Below are positions 1 through 6,760 of a DNA stretch of 9,345 bases, one piece after another. Location of the stretch: assembly GCA_034003765.1 (NCBI GenBank), contig JAVEXZ010000032.1:1-9345 (forward strand). The letters are read 5' to 3'. The notes beneath the pieces are model-generated. The model saw nothing but the letters and a program-made list of their open reading frames with translations. It was not told where the DNA came from and ran no database searches. How positions within the stretch are numbered: the first letter of the stretch is position 1; every line of letters starts with the position of its first letter. The DNA comes from JAAZGD01 sp034003765 (GTDB lineage: Bacteria; Bacillota; Clostridia; Peptostreptococcales; Anaerovoracaceae). The position numbers were made by a program, and so were the translations under genes.

Positions 1-1
1 A

Positions 2-655
2 ACTCTTTTGGTTTTTAACTTTGCCTTTGTAATGGACTCTGGATATTATATAGAAAATGTTCTTTTAAGGTGGTACGCAACTAGTGTAAGCGGAGCCGCT
101 TACTTAATTCCCTTGGCCTTAAATATCTATATTTTGGCAAAGGATTTCAAATGGATCCCATTAGTCAGCAACAAGATTTTCCTTGTAATGACTTCATTCT
201 TGATCCACCTAAATGCATGTTGGAATGTTTCAATGTCAATAGGCTTATATCATAAGCGAATTATCCTCAGTATTTGGGATACACCTATTCCCGATCCAAC
301 TTCTTTTCTCTTGCTCTTTATCAATCTTTCTACTCTAATTTTTGTCTTTAGAAAATACTTTAGTCCAATTTACCTTAGCTCTGAGAAGTATCAAGGAATA
401 GGAGGACAAGAAAGGATTAGTGAAATGGAGATGATAGATAATATTGCGTCTAAGTATGGTCTAACAGAAAGGGAAAGGGAAGTTGCAATCCTAGTTTATC
501 GTGGTAACAAAAATTCCGACATTGCCCAGGACTTATTTATCTCAGTCAACACAGTTCGCAATCATATCCATAATATTTACATCAAACTTAATATTATTTC
601 TCGATTTCAGTTGATACACCTTATTAATGACCAAGATAGTACACAAGGACTATAG
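2..655 (+). CDS. membrane-associated LuxR-family transcriptional regulator (5' end outside window)
   Basis: This is a probable membrane-tethered DNA-binding regulator. Counting residues from the first in-frame TTG at 8, the C-terminal part (about 151-208) is a LuxR/GerE helix-turn-helix. It begins GLTEREREV, continues with the recognition-helix region ISVNTVRNHI, and ends in an IYIKL-type helix. Ahead of it lie at least three hydrophobic segments, around residues 25-45, 58-80 and 97-115, with short linkers. This suggests a multi-pass N-terminal sensor domain. The frame is open to the left edge and no ribosome binding site precedes the TTG, so I read the gene as truncated at its 5' end; the true start and possibly more helices lie outside. 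No receiver or PAS domain is visible. The gene ends with TAG 80 nt before the peptidase gene, so it may control that gene, but only adjacency supports this. The HTH assignment is firm; the sensed signal is unknown. Confidence 0.85.
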   Translation, partial: TLLVFNFAFVMDSGYYIENVLLRWYATSVSGAAYLIPLALNIYILAKDFKWIPLVSNKIFLVMTSFLIHLNACWNVSMSIGLYHKRIILSIWDTPIPDPTSFLLLFINLSTLIFVFRKYFSPIYLSSEKYQGIGGQERISEMEMIDNIASKYGLTEREREVAILVYRGNKNSDIAQDLFISVNTVRNHIHNIYIKLNIISRFQLIHLINDQDSTQGL

Positions 656-673
656 CCATTTACACAGAATAAT

Positions 674-682
674 TGATATAAT
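674..682 (+). promoter_or_regulatory. extended -10 promoter for the M28 peptidase gene
   Basis: The sequence TGATATAAT is a perfect TATAAT preceded by the TGN extension of extended -10 promoters. No convincing -35 hexamer lies 16-18 nt upstream, which such promoters can tolerate. Transcription would start near 689, leaving a leader of about 45 nt before the peptidase ATG. Its position after the regulator stop suggests that the peptidase has its own promoter, though readthrough from upstream is not excluded. Confidence 0.55.
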
Positions 683-720
683 CTGAATATTAGTTAAGTT
701 GTGTAGGTGTATCCTTTGAG

Positions 721-727
721 AGGAGGT
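721..727 (+). promoter_or_regulatory. strong ribosome binding site of the M28 peptidase
   Basis: AGGAGGT, preceded by GAG, is close to the full anti-Shine-Dalgarno complement. It sits 8 nt before the ATG at 735, which fixes that start codon and predicts efficient translation. Confidence 0.8.
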
Positions 728-734
728 AAGTACA

Positions 735-3197
735 ATGACCAGAAATAAGTGGATTGGTCTTGTTGTTGTAGTTGTAATAATACTAGGAGGTATTATTTAT
801 TTTGCTACTATGAATTCTGGAGGTGACCTTGATGAAGACATGATATCAATCGAGGCTACATTTGAGGAGGCAGGTGTTACCATGGAATGGGATGAAGCTT
901 CTAGAACTCTATATTTGGGAGTCAACAAGGAATTAGAATTTACCCTAGATAGCACCACTATGGTTTATGACGGTATTCCATATGAAATGGAAAAACCTGT
1001 TGTTATGGCTAAAGATGAGGCCTATGTTGATGGAAAGCTTTTAAGAGATCTGTTTGGTGCTACCATTGAAGATGGGGTAGCGGTTTTACCAGATTATGCA
1101 ACTCGAGCACTAAAAGAAAGCTTTAAAACCAAGAAAGAACTTTACCAACAAGCCGTTGAAACAGAAAAAGAATTTTTAGAAGCTCTTAACCCTCAAACTG
1201 GTTGGGATGTTGCAAGAGAACTTGTAAAAATTGGGAGTTCTGATATAGGATTTAGACTAGGGGGAACACCAGAGGCCAAAATGGCAGCCGATGTTATTTA
1301 CGCCAAATACGAAGAGCTAGGCCTAATGCCAAAATACCATACATTTGAAACCTATGGTTGGAGATACTTGGATTCATCATTTACTGTAGAAGGTGCAGAC
1401 CTAGATATTCCAGTAGTTTCTGTTGTAGGCACTAAGGCTACACCGGAAGAAGGCATTACGGCTGAGCTAGTTTATGTAGGAACTGCTACAAAGCAGGAGA
1501 TGGCAGATATTGATGTTCAAGGTAAGATTGCTGTTATTAAAATGGATCTAGATTATCATCCTTGGCAGTCTCAAGGTGCTTATGCAGTAGCAAACCAAGG
1601 TGCTGTTGGTGTTATTTACTATTGCGAAAATTACTATGCACAGTATGAAGGGGGAGAAGCATTTAATGCACAAGACTGGAGTGGTTCAGAAATTGATATC
1701 CCGGTTTTAAATACTCCGAAAAAATACGGTGAACAATTAGTTGCTGCTATGGAAGGAGCTAAATTAAAGGCAACATTGGTTTCAGAAGTAGAAATCGATG
1801 AAAAAGCACCAGGCTATAATGTTATTGGAATGATTGAAGGCGCAAAGTACCCTGATGAGTATGTTATTGTAAATGCTCATACAGATGCTCACTTCTATGG
1901 TTTTCAGGATGACTCCATTGCTATTGGAGGCATTGTAGCTATTGCTGAAGCAATGCAAAAGAGCGACTATACACCTGATAGAACTATTCTATTCCTTTCT
2001 ATGGATGCTGAAGAATTTGGAGCCATTGACCTTGGCCCTGACTGGCTCTTAGGTTCTTGGAATTTAATGAAGGAAAAGAATACAGAATGGGCGGGGAATG
2101 TAGTAGGAAGCCTTACTATTGAGTTATTTGCCTATGAAGGAACAGAGAACTTTGAACTTAGGGCAAGTGACACTTTACACGAATATATTATAAATGCAGC
2201 TAGAGGGTTTGAATATTCAGCTTATAAGGGACTAGGTGTTGTTAAAAATGAAATTTCCAATATGTCTGACGAGTTCTCAATGGCATATTTCGGAATTCCT
2301 ACATTTAGAACAAACACGGATCCATTTGTTGTAGAGAATATTTATCACACCCAATTTGATATTGAAGAAACCACCTCCTTTGATAAGTATGCTGAAGCCT
2401 TGTCTCATTATGCAAAACTATTTATACGTCTTGATAAAATGGCGGTTGCTCCTTATGACCTAACTCTAGGCATAAGAAAATATGACGAAAGCATGAATTA
2501 TGAAGCAATTAGCGGTCTTGAAATAGGAGATGAGCTTCAGGGACTTGCAGGCGATTACAAGGCTAAGGCCACAGAATTATACTTTAAGAATGCTTTGATT
2601 TTAAAACTCTACGATCAAGCTAAAATGTCTGGTAAAAATGTAGACCTTCTAAAATCAGCTTTAGTAGACTACAACAAAAAGGTTCGTGAAACTGTTAGAT
2701 TATATCTAACGGGGACCCTTGCAATGGCAGGAGAGACTGTTGCCCTTGAAATCCCATTCTATCAAGACCTGCCTGCATTATTTGATGCGGCTATAGCAGC
2801 CTTTAACGAAGGCGATGGTGCAGCAGCATCAGAACTATTATCAGGGCTAAAGGGAAGTTACTACGCAGATTTTGAAGACTATGACACTTGGTACTCAATT
2901 AATCGAGATAATATTAACCCGAGAAATCCTGATAGAGATATTTTGTGGACAGAGGAAATAAGGCTGCAGTTCTTTGATCACTACAAAATGACTCAAGGAT
3001 TGAAAGAAAAACTGGCAAGTGGTGATGAATCTCTAGACTTCTCATATGAAATAGAAACTTGTGAGAAGTTCAAACAACAGGCAATAGAGAATTTGAGGGA
3101 AGGCTATAACAAAAACGTTTCAATGTTTAATAAAGTTAACCCACAATTCCCATTAGCAGAAGCAGATCGATTAATACAAGATATCGAAGCTCTATAA
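735..3197 (+). CDS. membrane-anchored M28-family zinc peptidase with CuAO-N-like and PA domains
   Basis: This is a predicted extracellular aminopeptidase-type zinc hydrolase of 820 aa. Residues 5-25 form an uncleaved-looking hydrophobic anchor after a basic N-terminus; no lipobox Cys is seen. Residues about 36-115 resemble the copper amine oxidase N-terminal-like domain common in secreted Firmicutes proteins. A PA domain spans about 226-355. The M28 catalytic core (about 357-570) carries the expected ligand set: His382 and Asp384 in NAHTDAH, bridging Asp392 in QDDS, the Glu pair 426-427 in MDAEEFG, Asp512 in MSDEF and His538 in YHTQF. The remaining 250 residues look helical and charged, and may correspond to the dimerisation-like region that follows M28 domains in PA-containing relatives. 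The start is set by the strong ribosome binding site at 721. A hairpin terminator follows the TAA. The family call is firm; the substrate (peptide, amino-acyl or dipeptide) cannot be read from the sequence. Confidence 0.9.
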   Translation: MTRNKWIGLVVVVVIILGGIIYFATMNSGGDLDEDMISIEATFEEAGVTMEWDEASRTLYLGVNKELEFTLDSTTMVYDGIPYEMEKPVVMAKDEAYVDGKLLRDLFGATIEDGVAVLPDYATRALKESFKTKKELYQQAVETEKEFLEALNPQTGWDVARELVKIGSSDIGFRLGGTPEAKMAADVIYAKYEELGLMPKYHTFETYGWRYLDSSFTVEGADLDIPVVSVVGTKATPEEGITAELVYVGTATKQEMADIDVQGKIAVIKMDLDYHPWQSQGAYAVANQGAVGVIYYCENYYAQYEGGEAFNAQDWSGSEIDIPVLNTPKKYGEQLVAAMEGAKLKATLVSEVEIDEKAPGYNVIGMIEGAKYPDEYVIVNAHTDAHFYGFQDDSIAIGGIVAIAEAMQKSDYTPDRTILFLSMDAEEFGAIDLGPDWLLGSWNLMKEKNTEWAGNVVGSLTIELFAYEGTENFELRASDTLHEYIINAARGFEYSAYKGLGVVKNEISNMSDEFSMAYFGIPTFRTNTDPFVVENIYHTQFDIEETTSFDKYAEALSHYAKLFIRLDKMAVAPYDLTLGIRKYDESMNYEAISGLEIGDELQGLAGDYKAKATELYFKNALILKLYDQAKMSGKNVDLLKSALVDYNKKVRETVRLYLTGTLAMAGETVALEIPFYQDLPALFDAAIAAFNEGDGAAASELLSGLKGSYYADFEDYDTWYSINRDNINPRNPDRDILWTEEIRLQFFDHYKMTQGLKEKLASGDESLDFSYEIETCEKFKQQAIENLREGYNKNVSMFNKVNPQFPLAEADRLIQDIEAL

Positions 3198-3213
3198 AAC
3201 ACAGAATCTTTAT

Positions 3214-3269
3214 TCTTGGGGGGGGTGGGCAATTCATAATCGAATGTGCCTCCCTCTCAAGATTATTTT
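3214..3269 (+). terminator. long G-rich hairpin terminator after the peptidase gene
   Basis: The 5' arm at 3214-3235 contains a run of eight G (3218-3225). It pairs with 3242-3262 through C-G, U-A and G-U pairs: about 15 outer pairs with two single-base bulges, then an inner ATTC/GAAT stem closing a 6-nt loop. The tail TTATTTT (3263-3269) follows directly, as in intrinsic terminators. It begins 16 nt after the peptidase TAA and separates that gene from the downstream operon. Confidence 0.7.
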
Positions 3270-3456
3270 CAGAAATTGTTGTAAGAATTGTCTTAAGGAT
3301 AAAAGGTAATATATAATGTATCCGGGTAATTATTTGTATTGTGAAAATAATGTTTTGTAGTAACAAAAGGGTTTTACTATAAGGGCTCAAATATAGTTTT
3401 GGGCTATATGTATTGAGTGATGACATTAGACCCTTTATAAGATTTAGGATAATATG

Positions 3457-3476
3457 GGTTAAACAATGGTTAAACA
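3457..3476 (+). repeat. two tandem GGTTAAACA repeats, possible operator
   Basis: GGTTAAACA occurs at 3457-3465 and again at 3468-3476, exactly 11 bp apart, which is about one helical turn. The pair lies 27 bp upstream of the -35 box of the operon promoter, about 62-81 bp before the likely transcription start. That is a typical place for an activator site. The repeat is directly visible; a regulatory role is inferred. Confidence 0.4.
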
Positions 3477-3502
3477 GATTTTGTCAATAGGGTTTCGGAA
3501 TA

Positions 3503-3531
3503 TTGACGAATATGGCCTTTGCCTGTATACT
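3503..3531 (+). promoter_or_regulatory. near-consensus sigma-70/sigma-A promoter of the SPFH-ATPase operon
   Basis: The -35 box TTGACG (3503-3508) and -10 box TATACT (3526-3531) are separated by exactly 17 bp. Each differs from consensus at one position. The start of transcription would be near 3538, giving a leader of about 40 nt. This is the only strong promoter seen for the four-gene cluster downstream. Confidence 0.7.
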
Positions 3532-3566
3532 TTTGAAGTACATATTTAAGTTTATTTGACGAACAG

Positions 3567-3572
3567 AAGGTG
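3567..3572 (+). promoter_or_regulatory. ribosome binding site that selects the TTG start at 3578
   Basis: AAGGTG within AGAAGGTG complements the 16S tail. It lies 5 nt before TTG 3578 and overlaps the alternative GTG at 3572, which is therefore too close to be used efficiently. Confidence 0.55.
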
Positions 3573-3577
3573 TGATT

Positions 3578-5845
3578 TTGGAAGAAAATGGGAAGCAGTT
3601 AAATATTAGGATGAGCATTTGGCCACTGCTATTTTTTGCTCTTGTGTGGGCACTACTTTTGGTTGTAGGAAAGACCTGGCCTTACTCCGAACTATTTAAC
3701 CAAATCAGAGCTTTTAGTTTCTATGCCACTAGTGTTTTGTTGTTGTCTTTTATATTTAATGAAATCCAACGCTTTAGACAAGTAGAAGAAGGAAAATCGA
3801 CCGTCAATAAAAACGCAAAAACAGGACAAAATGAAAAGGCAAAAAAGTCTAAACTTTCGATGTTTGCAATTAAATCAAAAGAAGCTAACAAGAAAAGCAT
3901 AAAAAATATAGGTAAGGCAGTTACAACAAATGATGATACTTTAATTGGGCCAGAAGACATAATTGCCAAAGAGGACATAGTTGGATTAGATGGCAAAGAC
4001 AGGAAAGATGTAAAAGGCAGTTTTCCTTTTACTGAAGAAGAAGAGGACCTCCTAAAAGCCAAAGCTGGGGGGGAAGATCAGGAAGATAAGAGTGATAAAA
4101 AAACTGACCAGGCAAGGAATTTTGACCTTGAAGAAACAGGCAAGAAAGTAGGAGGTTTCTTCCTAAAGTTAAAAGGTAACCGAAAAAAGCCGCCAGCAAA
4201 GGAAACCACAGTAGATGATATAGACTTGGCTGAAATAGACTATGAGAGGGAGATAAGTCCCAGCAAGATAAATCCTTGTACCAATATGGACGAAGATTTG
4301 AACTTAATTATTTCCAAGCCCAAGGTAAAAGAGGGAGAGATTAAAGAAGACACATCTAAAATAAAAAGAGAAATCAATCTTTGGATGGGAGTTCTTTATC
4401 TATTAATAAATGTAGTTTTTGCATCGCAATATATTAAGTCGGCATTTTTAACCCTTAATACTTTTGATGTAGCTAAAAGTCCCCCATACACTTATATCCA
4501 TGTGTTTGTTCTATTGCTTATAGGAATTTTAGCCTTTACTATTAGAAAACTCCTCCTAGTAAGAAGCCATGGACATGATAAGACAGCCATGAGTTTTTGT
4601 TCGGCCTTGGGTATCCTAGGATTACTTTCAGCTGTTTCCCTAGTAGTTACTCTTATTCTGGCAGTAGACACCATGCTAGTTTTGATATGGATAATGAGAA
4701 TAGTGGCAATTTACATTGTAATCAATATTATGATAAATCTTATAGCCGCATTGTTAAAACGACAAATTCTCACAGACTACAATTATATTATTTTTATCCC
4801 ATACTTTTCATCTGCAGGAAGAGATAGCGAAAGTCTTGTTAAGATGCTGGAGGCAAACACTGGCCTTTCATTTAAGTCACTATGGAGCATAGGTTACCTT
4901 TCCTCAATTCTTCCGGCAGCAATCATTGCTATAGGTCTTATTTTTTTAGTGGCAACATCATTTTACAAGGTTGAACCCTATCAGGAAGCTGCTGTATATA
5001 GGCTAGGAAGCCTTGATAAAGCTTCAATAAAGGAATCGGGCTTTTATGTTAAGATGCCTTGGCCCATAGATAAAGTTGAGATTTATGATGTGGATCGAAT
5101 TAAAACCCTTCAGATTGGCTATGAATCCAGTGGGTCTCCCAACTATTTTTGGACTGAAATCCATGATGGCGGTGAATATACCCTACTCTTAGGAAATGGA
5201 AATGAGTTGGTATCTGTAAATATTAAACTGGTTTTTGCCATTGATGACCTTTATTCATATCTTACAAAGCATGCTAGTCCTGAAGATTTGCTTTCATCTA
5301 GGGCTTACGAAATATTAATGGAAAGAACAGTAGTTAATAATCTCAATACATTCCTAAGTGTTAACCGTAGCTCCTTGTCTGAGGAGATTAACCAAGAGTT
5401 AAAAGAATACTCCGAGAAATGGGGCTTGGGAATTAAAATGGATTCCGTAATAATCGAAAGCATTCATCCACCTATTACCGTAGCTGATGTATATCAGAGA
5501 GCGGTAGGTGCGGGAATTCAGAAGCAAATACTAGTAACCAACGCACAAGGCTATGCCTCCAAACTATTGGTAGAAGCTGAACAAGAAAGCGCAACTTCAA
5601 TTATTAAGGCAAGAGAAAATCAAATTACCCGCAAAGCTGAGGCAACTTATGAACTGGCTGTCTATCAGGGTACTTATGATGCCTATAGGATGAGCCCCCA
5701 GAGTTTTAAGCTGGATAAGTACTTAAAAACTTACGAAAGTGTAGTAGGAGGCAAGAAGGTATATGTTTTCTCGCCTAGAGTTAGTCCCAACTTGTCAAAT
5801 TATATTATTAATGGGGATCTGGTAAAAGCCAAGATTTTAGATTAG
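3578..5845 (+). CDS. HflK-like SPFH/Band 7 protein with large multi-pass N-terminal extension
   Basis: This is a 755-aa membrane protein whose C-terminal third is an SPFH (Band 7) domain of HflK type; E. coli HflK is about 420 aa. Two hydrophobic segments (about 13-33 and 43-62) come first. A Lys/Glu/Asp-rich, probably disordered stretch follows (about 65-265), then four more membrane segments (about 268-293, 306-328, 338-363, 366-395) and a last helix at about 442-464. The SPFH domain (about 465-690) shows YKVEPYQEAAVYRLG and the KMPWPIDKV motif with Trp495. A helical segment rich in Ala, Glu and Gln (LLVEAEQESATSIIKA) follows, as in HflK/HflC coiled coils. HflK family members assemble with HflC and modulate membrane proteases such as FtsH. 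I chose the TTG at 3578 over the GTG at 3572 because of ribosome binding site spacing. A G7 run at 4067-4073 lies inside the frame but does not break it. It is the first gene of the operon, 9 nt from the next. The role of the extension is unknown. Confidence 0.85.
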   Translation: MEENGKQLNIRMSIWPLLFFALVWALLLVVGKTWPYSELFNQIRAFSFYATSVLLLSFIFNEIQRFRQVEEGKSTVNKNAKTGQNEKAKKSKLSMFAIKSKEANKKSIKNIGKAVTTNDDTLIGPEDIIAKEDIVGLDGKDRKDVKGSFPFTEEEEDLLKAKAGGEDQEDKSDKKTDQARNFDLEETGKKVGGFFLKLKGNRKKPPAKETTVDDIDLAEIDYEREISPSKINPCTNMDEDLNLIISKPKVKEGEIKEDTSKIKREINLWMGVLYLLINVVFASQYIKSAFLTLNTFDVAKSPPYTYIHVFVLLLIGILAFTIRKLLLVRSHGHDKTAMSFCSALGILGLLSAVSLVVTLILAVDTMLVLIWIMRIVAIYIVINIMINLIAALLKRQILTDYNYIIFIPYFSSAGRDSESLVKMLEANTGLSFKSLWSIGYLSSILPAAIIAIGLIFLVATSFYKVEPYQEAAVYRLGSLDKASIKESGFYVKMPWPIDKVEIYDVDRIKTLQIGYESSGSPNYFWTEIHDGGEYTLLLGNGNELVSVNIKLVFAIDDLYSYLTKHASPEDLLSSRAYEILMERTVVNNLNTFLSVNRSSLSEEINQELKEYSEKWGLGIKMDSVIIESIHPPITVADVYQRAVGAGIQKQILVTNAQGYASKLLVEAEQESATSIIKARENQITRKAEATYELAVYQGTYDAYRMSPQSFKLDKYLKTYESVVGGKKVYVFSPRVSPNLSNYIINGDLVKAKILD

Positions 5846-5854
5846 GGGGTCTTT

Positions 5855-6733
5855 ATGAGCAAGAAATATAAATGGATATTTGCAGTCTTAACCTTGGTAA
5901 TTATTGCGGGGTTTGGTTTTACCTTTACAGTTAAAGAGGGAAGCTCAGTTATTGTATCAAGGTTTGGTCAAGTACGAAGTGTTCAGGAAGAAACAGGACT
6001 TCATTTCAAGCTTCCTTGACCCTTTGAAAAACTTATACCCTATGATACCAGGAACCAGTATATGGATTCTGGCTTAGTTGAAACTTTGACAAACGATAAG
6101 AAGAATATAATACTTCAGACCTATGTGGTTTGGTCAATTAATGACCCCTTAAAATTTTATACTAGCATCGGCACTAATGAGCTAGCAGAAAAATATATTG
6201 GTGATCTTGTTGCTAATGTAAAAAATGGAGTAATGGGAAACTATGAATTGTCCGCTTTGGTTTCAACGGCAGAAGCGGGAGTTAAGATAGAAGAGATTTC
6301 TAAAAAGATGGAAAAGCAAGTAGCTTCAAAAGCTGGGGAAGATTATGGAGTGGATATTGTAGCCCTCAAGATAAAGAGGATTGCTCTACCTAACGCAAAC
6401 GTCACTAGCGTCTTAGAACAAATGGTAGCAGATAGACAAAAGTATATTACCCAGCTAACATCTGAAGGTGAGAGAGATGCGGCAATCATTATGAGCGAAG
6501 CCGATGCTCAAGCCGCAGAGATTGTTGCAGCAGGGCAATTGTCTGCGGCTGCCATTGATGCTGAAACAGAACGTATGGTAGCAACCATCTATAGCACTGC
6601 TTATAAGAAGAATCCCACCTTGTTTGCTTTTCTAAAAAAATTAATTGCTCTGGAAAAGTCAGTTAGTGAAGACACAGTTCTGATTATGCGTGGAGATGAA
6701 GGCCCTTACCAAGTTATTTATGATATGGATTAG
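5855..6733 (+). pseudogene. HflC-like SPFH/Band 7 gene with an in-frame UGA at a conserved Trp position
   Basis: Read through, this encodes 292 aa, close to the usual HflC length. There is one N-terminal anchor (about 8-24), then an SPFH domain with EGSSVIVSRFGQVR, and a coiled-coil stretch after the HflC-like KRIALPN and MVADRQKYI motifs. The ATG at 5855 follows GGGGG (5845-5849) at good spacing. Codon 55 is TGA (6017-6019) in GLHFKLP-stop-PFEKL. The neighbouring paralogue has Trp, encoded TGG, at the matching place (KMPWPIDKV), so the ancestral codon was almost surely TGG. Everything after the UGA stays open and family-like. An ATG at 6062 preceded by AGGA (6050-6053) could restart translation, but the product would lack the membrane anchor. 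The gene may be inactivated, read through, or mis-sequenced. It lies 9 nt after the first SPFH gene and 27 nt before the third. Confidence 0.8.
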
Positions 6734-6760
6734 TGATTAAAAAGGATAAAGTACAAAGCT

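Larger units (their letters stand above)
3270..3571. other. intergenic region upstream of the SPFH operon
   Basis: No convincing gene is present. After the terminator, the stretch from 3270 to about 3450 is AT-rich. It shows only a small ATATAG/CTATAT hairpin (3391-3409, 7-nt loop) with no T-tract, and I assign it no role. The rest holds the tandem GGTTAAACA repeat and the operon promoter, listed separately. I see no recognisable riboswitch or tRNA. Confidence 0.5.

Noticed and set aside
661..705. Inverted repeat TACACA ... TGTGTA around the peptidase -10 box, as a possible LuxR-type operator
   Set aside because: A 6-bp dyad with a 33-bp gap is expected by chance in a stretch this size, and nothing else supports it.
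3391..3409. ATATAG/CTATAT hairpin as a second terminator or attenuator
   Set aside because: The stem is only 6 AT-rich base pairs and no T-tract follows.
3136..3426. Minus-strand open frame of 96 codons covering the peptidase 3' end and the intergenic region
   Set aside because: It overlaps the end of a well-supported gene, runs through the terminator hairpin (its proline run is just the G8 tract read backwards), has no ribosome binding site and resembles no family.
4067..4073. G7 run inside the first SPFH gene as a phase-variation switch
   Set aside because: The frame is intact across it and a single seven-base run gives no evidence of variation; I note it only as a place where sequencing errors are likely.
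6017..6019. UGA read as selenocysteine
   Set aside because: The position matches Trp in the neighbouring paralogue, SPFH proteins are not redox selenoproteins, and no obvious SECIS-like hairpin directly follows.
6017..6019. Genome-wide reassignment of UGA to Trp
   Set aside because: About 30 Trp codons in the window are TGG and only this one would be TGA; in a recoded AT-rich genome many should be TGA. The absence of TGA stops among only five gene ends is too weak to outweigh this.
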